Shown one piece after another: positions 40,527-64,000 of a DNA stretch of 64,000 nt. Both the position numbers and the translations under genes were made by a program. The DNA comes from Elgaria multicarinata webbii (taxonomy: Eukaryota; Chordata; Lepidosauria; Squamata; Anguidae). Position 1 is the first letter of the stretch. Each line of letters begins with the position of its first letter. Location: contig NC_086192.1 of assembly GCF_023053635.1 (NCBI RefSeq), positions 16,592,001 to 16,656,000 on the forward strand, written 5' to 3'. Below the pieces are notes generated by a model, which had not been told where the DNA came from, made no database searches, and worked only from the letters and a program-made list of their open reading frames with translations.

Positions 40527-43500
40527 TCACAGTCTCAAAGCAATTTATCAGGAAAAAGGGGGGGGGGTCCCCAACAACAGAAAAATGCCCCCACAAGGAA
40601 GGAAGGAAGTTCAAAATATACATCCTGGAAGGCAAAGAAGGTGTTTACTTGACGTTACTCGTCAAACCCAACTCGACATAAAACGTACAACGCACGGGGA
40701 AATCTCATTGCCCCCCCGCCCCCCGTGAAGCTTCTCTGTTAGAAATTCACAGCTGTACATGGAGTTAAAACGGGAAAGAATTCAAACCCTCCCCAGCCTG
40801 AGTTTCTGCACCCCTGCTCTATAGGGAGGCTGCCTGCCCTAGCCAAGGCAATCGGTCCTAGTGGGTGGAGAGACACCCTGTGTAAACGGCAAAACTCCGT
40901 CTCTCTGCTTCGAGCTGGAATTAACTCCTCGGCCGGGAAAGCTCAAGGCAGCCTGCGCGCTCTGCTCCATGGCCCTGCGCACAATGGAGGTGGCTTCTTG
41001 GGAAGGGGGCTGTTGGGTTACGCAGCAAAGCCCCAGTGGGCAGGCGAGGGCAATGCCCAGGCAGGCGCCCCAAAGGAGCAGGAAGGAGGCATCGTAAGCA
41101 GGCCGCGTCCTCATACACACACAGGCTGCCCTTCGGCCGCCCCTTTCCGTGGCTCAAGTTCTTTCTGGCGTGTGTCAAACCGCTGCTGTGGCTCTAAAAG
41201 GGACTGGCGGCCGCCCTGGTGTTCTTCCCATGGGGATCACAGAAAACAGGCGTTGATCTGCAGATGCTGACCAGCGAAGCGATTCACCTGGCCTTTGAAC
41301 ACCTGGCGGAACTCCGAGACCAGCTTAGGAGAAAGACAAGCTGCACGAGGCTTTGGACAAGCAAACGGGGTGAGCTCCCCTGCGCAAGGACAGGCCACCG
41401 ATCCCACGATTCCCTTACAGCGTCTTAACGCAAAAGCTCAAATCTGGATTAACAGTGCGACTTGTAATCCGGAACAGGGTCTTCTGCTTTTTACAATGCT
41501 ACGACAGGACAGCAAACCCTCGAACGAAACAACTGAGTAAGAGAAATAAATCGTTGCTATGCAAAGTTAGCTCTGCCAAAACACTGATGTGAATATACAC
41601 CACACATGCATACCCACACACACACACACACACACACAGAGCACAGCCATGAAGGTGTCTTCTCAAAACCGCACGTCTTGAACAGTCCACCATTATTAAT
41701 CAACAACTTTGGGGTGAGAAACACGCCCCAATAAAACAGAACGGAAAATACGTGGCCCCCCAGAACAAAGAATACTGTCGGTGAGGCATTTAATCGTTTT
41801 AAGGAGCCATTGGTACTTGTTCAGGGTGGAGAAGGCGGCTTTGATGTGTTGATTCTGCCCATCACGGCATAATAAAAGCATCATCAGCAATCAGACTCCA
41901 GCTGAGGCTCAGCTTCCTTCATCTCCAGCAATGGCTCCCAGGATGATGGAGGCGGCCTTTCGCATCTGCTCAGTCGCTCCTGCCTCACGGATCAACCCCA
42001 ACACCCAGGTTTTTCCAGCTTGCAAGACATGGATTGCTCCTTCTCCAAAGAAACCTCCCCCCCCTTTGCCATTCTAGCACTCAGCCAGGCCCCCACCCCA
42101 CCCCAATCTTCAGATCCTGGCCTTTCTTGCTTACTTTGGGACAAAGCACGACTAAGCCTCACCTACGTCTAGCAAGCCTTATGCATCTGAACGCAGCACG
42201 CCCCTCCTCAGCCTCTTCTTTTGCAAGCTCAGCCGGCCCACGGCCACTCACCTGTCCTCATCCCCAGCTCTCTCCAGGCCCATTTTTGTGATTTGCATTT
42301 TCTGGATTTTTTTTTAAACCGCCTTGATTGGTTTTTCTAGAAAGGTCGAATAGAAATGTTTTAAATAGATTAAGCCCAAAGAGCACTAACTGCCAACCCC
42401 GGGGCCATCCCAGCAGACCTGAGCCAAGGCAGCGGCCACCGGCAGCGTGCCAATCCCACCCACCCTGTTGCTGCTCGGGCCCTCGGGGGTCTCTGACGTG
42501 TCCAGGTTGGCTGGTTCTCCTGGCTTGACTGCCACAGCCCAGAGAGCCAGGGAGCATCCCCGTGCCCTGCAGCGCCTTACGGTGACGCTGCAACAGAGAG
42601 GCGGACGGGGTGTGTGTGTGTGTGTGTTCTTGACTGTGCACAAGTGCATGTGCGTGCGTGTGTACTTTCCTCGTTGACTTGAGATCCATATTTAAGAGCG
42701 GAAGGGTAACACACTGATCTCGGAACTTGAAGCACTGGAAACAGCAGCACGGTCAACCACGTCTCACGAGACACAACAGCGCGGGCGACGCAAACACGCA
42801 AGACGCGCCGCCCTCCAAAGCAGCGTGGACGTGGCCTGGACAGGCCTCAGCAGTGGGGGTGGGGGTGGGGGAGGGGGAGGGAGAAGCCCACGGGCGACTG
42901 GTGCGATTTGGTTTATCCAACGCGTCGCTCCGGTGTGGTTTCATTTCATCTCAAAAACAAGAGCAAAAAATGCAGCCGTGCCTCAGCAGAAGACGGGAGC
43001 CACACCTGGGAAACGGCAGGCGGGCACCTGGAGTCCACCCCGCCCCACCCCGCCAGCTCTCCAAAAGAGAGAGAGAGAGGGGGGGGCATGTTCCTGTTCT
43101 TCTCTGCCTTGCTCATTTATTTTTGCCTCTCCCGAGGTGACTCCCACAAACGCGGCGCTCCAAGGCCAGGCGGTCCAAATGAAAAGGCCCCTGGCTTCCG
43201 GGCATCCAAGAGAGGCCCTCTCCGCACGGCTGCCGGCTGCCACTTCTTGCCTTCCTGCTGGAGCGCCCTTTCCCAAGGGCCGCTGCTGTCCCCATCTCCG
43301 GCAAGCGCCTGGCCTCTTCGCTGAGAAACCGGCCCCACGACCGCTCCCCGCTCTGGCTTACTGCCCGTTTTGCCAGCGAAGGAAACACCGAAAGACGAGC
43401 AGAGCTCCGCCGTCCGTCTGCTGGGCGTCGCAGCCTCCAGAGGCCGCAGCTCATGGTCCGCTCCGCTTGCAAAGTTTTGCGATGGATTCGAAGGAGAGGA

Positions 43501-43608
43501 ATGGGCGGGGACATCCCCCTCGGAGCCGGAAGCCGGCCGAGGGCGCCTCAAAGAGCCGGCGCCCCCCATGCGCCCAGGGTGCATGAGCCGCTGCTGCCGC
43601 CGCGCCCG
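40527..43608 (-). other. Presumed 3'UTR and downstream DNA of PITPNM3
   Basis: No coding exon was found. Contains (CA)n at 41,614-41,639, (GT)n at 42,610-42,628, an L2-like tail near 42,265-42,375 and a G-tract array at 42,853-42,883. Transcription through it is inferred from the poly(A) signal at 40,521. Confidence 0.4.
42853..42883 (+). repeat. G-tract array, potential G-quadruplex
   Basis: Four or more runs of four to five G separated by single bases on the plus strand. Confidence 0.6.
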
Positions 43609-63538
<19,930 letters not shown>

Positions 63539-63689
63539 CTGGAGAGACACAGACACAGGCAAGCTGAGGGTCTGCCGCAGCCCAGATATTTGGGGGGGCT
63601 TTTCTGAGCCACCCTGTGGGTCCTGCTGGGAGCTGAAAGGCTGGGCGGCTTCTGTGGGGATGAAACAGCCCCCAGGTCACGCCACAGGG

Positions 63690-64000
63690 AGACGTTAGAC
63701 TAGGGTTAAACATGGATAAACTGGGATTCGCTACCACAGGATGTGGCGATGGCCACCCAGTTGGATGGCTTTATAAGAGGGTTGGATAAAGCCCTGGAGG
63801 CAAAGGCTCTCAAGGGCTGCTGGTCCTGATAGCTACGTGCCAACTCCAGTCTCAGAGGCAGTAAGCCTGTGTGCACCAGTTGCTGGGGAACATGGGTGGG
63901 AGGGTGCTGTTGCACCGTATCCTGCTTTGTGGGTTTCCTGTGGGCAGCTGGTCGGCCACTGGGCGGACAGAGTGCTGGACTAGAGGGACCCTGGGTGTGA
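63690..64000 (+). mobile_element. CR1-like LINE 3' end (second subfamily), runs to the window edge
   Basis: 'gatggccacccagttggatg', 'gcaccagttgctggggaaca' and 'gagtgctggactagaggga'. It fills the DNA upstream of the first visible PITPNM3 exon, so no further exon is present within the window. Confidence 0.8.

Overview
The window looks like nuclear DNA from a squamate reptile, most likely a lizard. The evidence is the repeat content: many CR1 LINE 3' ends finishing in the ATTCTATG motif, L2-like LINE 3' ends, Sauria-type tRNA-derived SINEs, several MITE families, and vertebrate genes with ordinary GT-AG introns. Much of it is GC-rich, as on a reptilian microchromosome.

Layout. (1) The left edge, about 0.5-1.0 kb, is a CpG-rich minus-strand promoter with a TATA box and a kappaB-like site, followed by one signal-peptide exon; the rest of that gene lies off the window. 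(2) About 1-11 kb is repeats and unrecognised DNA. (3) About 11.2-24.4 kb is a large inverted duplication. Its arms carry two CC chemokine genes, A (minus) and B (plus), each with three exons and 93 codons, arranged head to head about 7 kb apart. (4) About 24.4-36.9 kb is intergenic and repeat-rich, with one solo LTR, SINEs, LINE ends and MITEs. (5) At 36.9-39.1 kb lies a third CC chemokine gene, C (plus), with TATA box, kappaB-like site and poly(A) signal. (6) From about 40.5 kb to beyond 63.5 kb is PITPNM3 on the minus strand. Fifteen coding exons are visible, 853 codons plus stop; the N-terminal roughly 120 residues are off the right side.

How the genes relate. The chemokines are small secreted attractants for leukocytes. 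PITPNM3 is a membrane-associated Nir-family protein that has been proposed as the receptor for human CCL18. Gene C and PITPNM3 lie tail to tail. Finding them side by side is notable because the human genes are on opposite arms of chromosome 17.

The most striking signal is in chemokines A and B. Their 5'UTRs, 3'UTRs, exon 3 and splice-flanking introns are about 95-100% identical. Exon 2, which encodes the receptor-binding N-terminus and N-loop, differs at about 18 of 112 bases, and only about three of those changes are silent. The end of the signal peptide differs in the same way. This suggests diversifying selection, or gene conversion that spared exon 2. Intron 2 of gene B also carries a block of about 290 bp inverted relative to gene A, bounded by two CR1 pieces in opposite orientations.

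All calls come from reading the sequence and from memory of the families; no database search was run.
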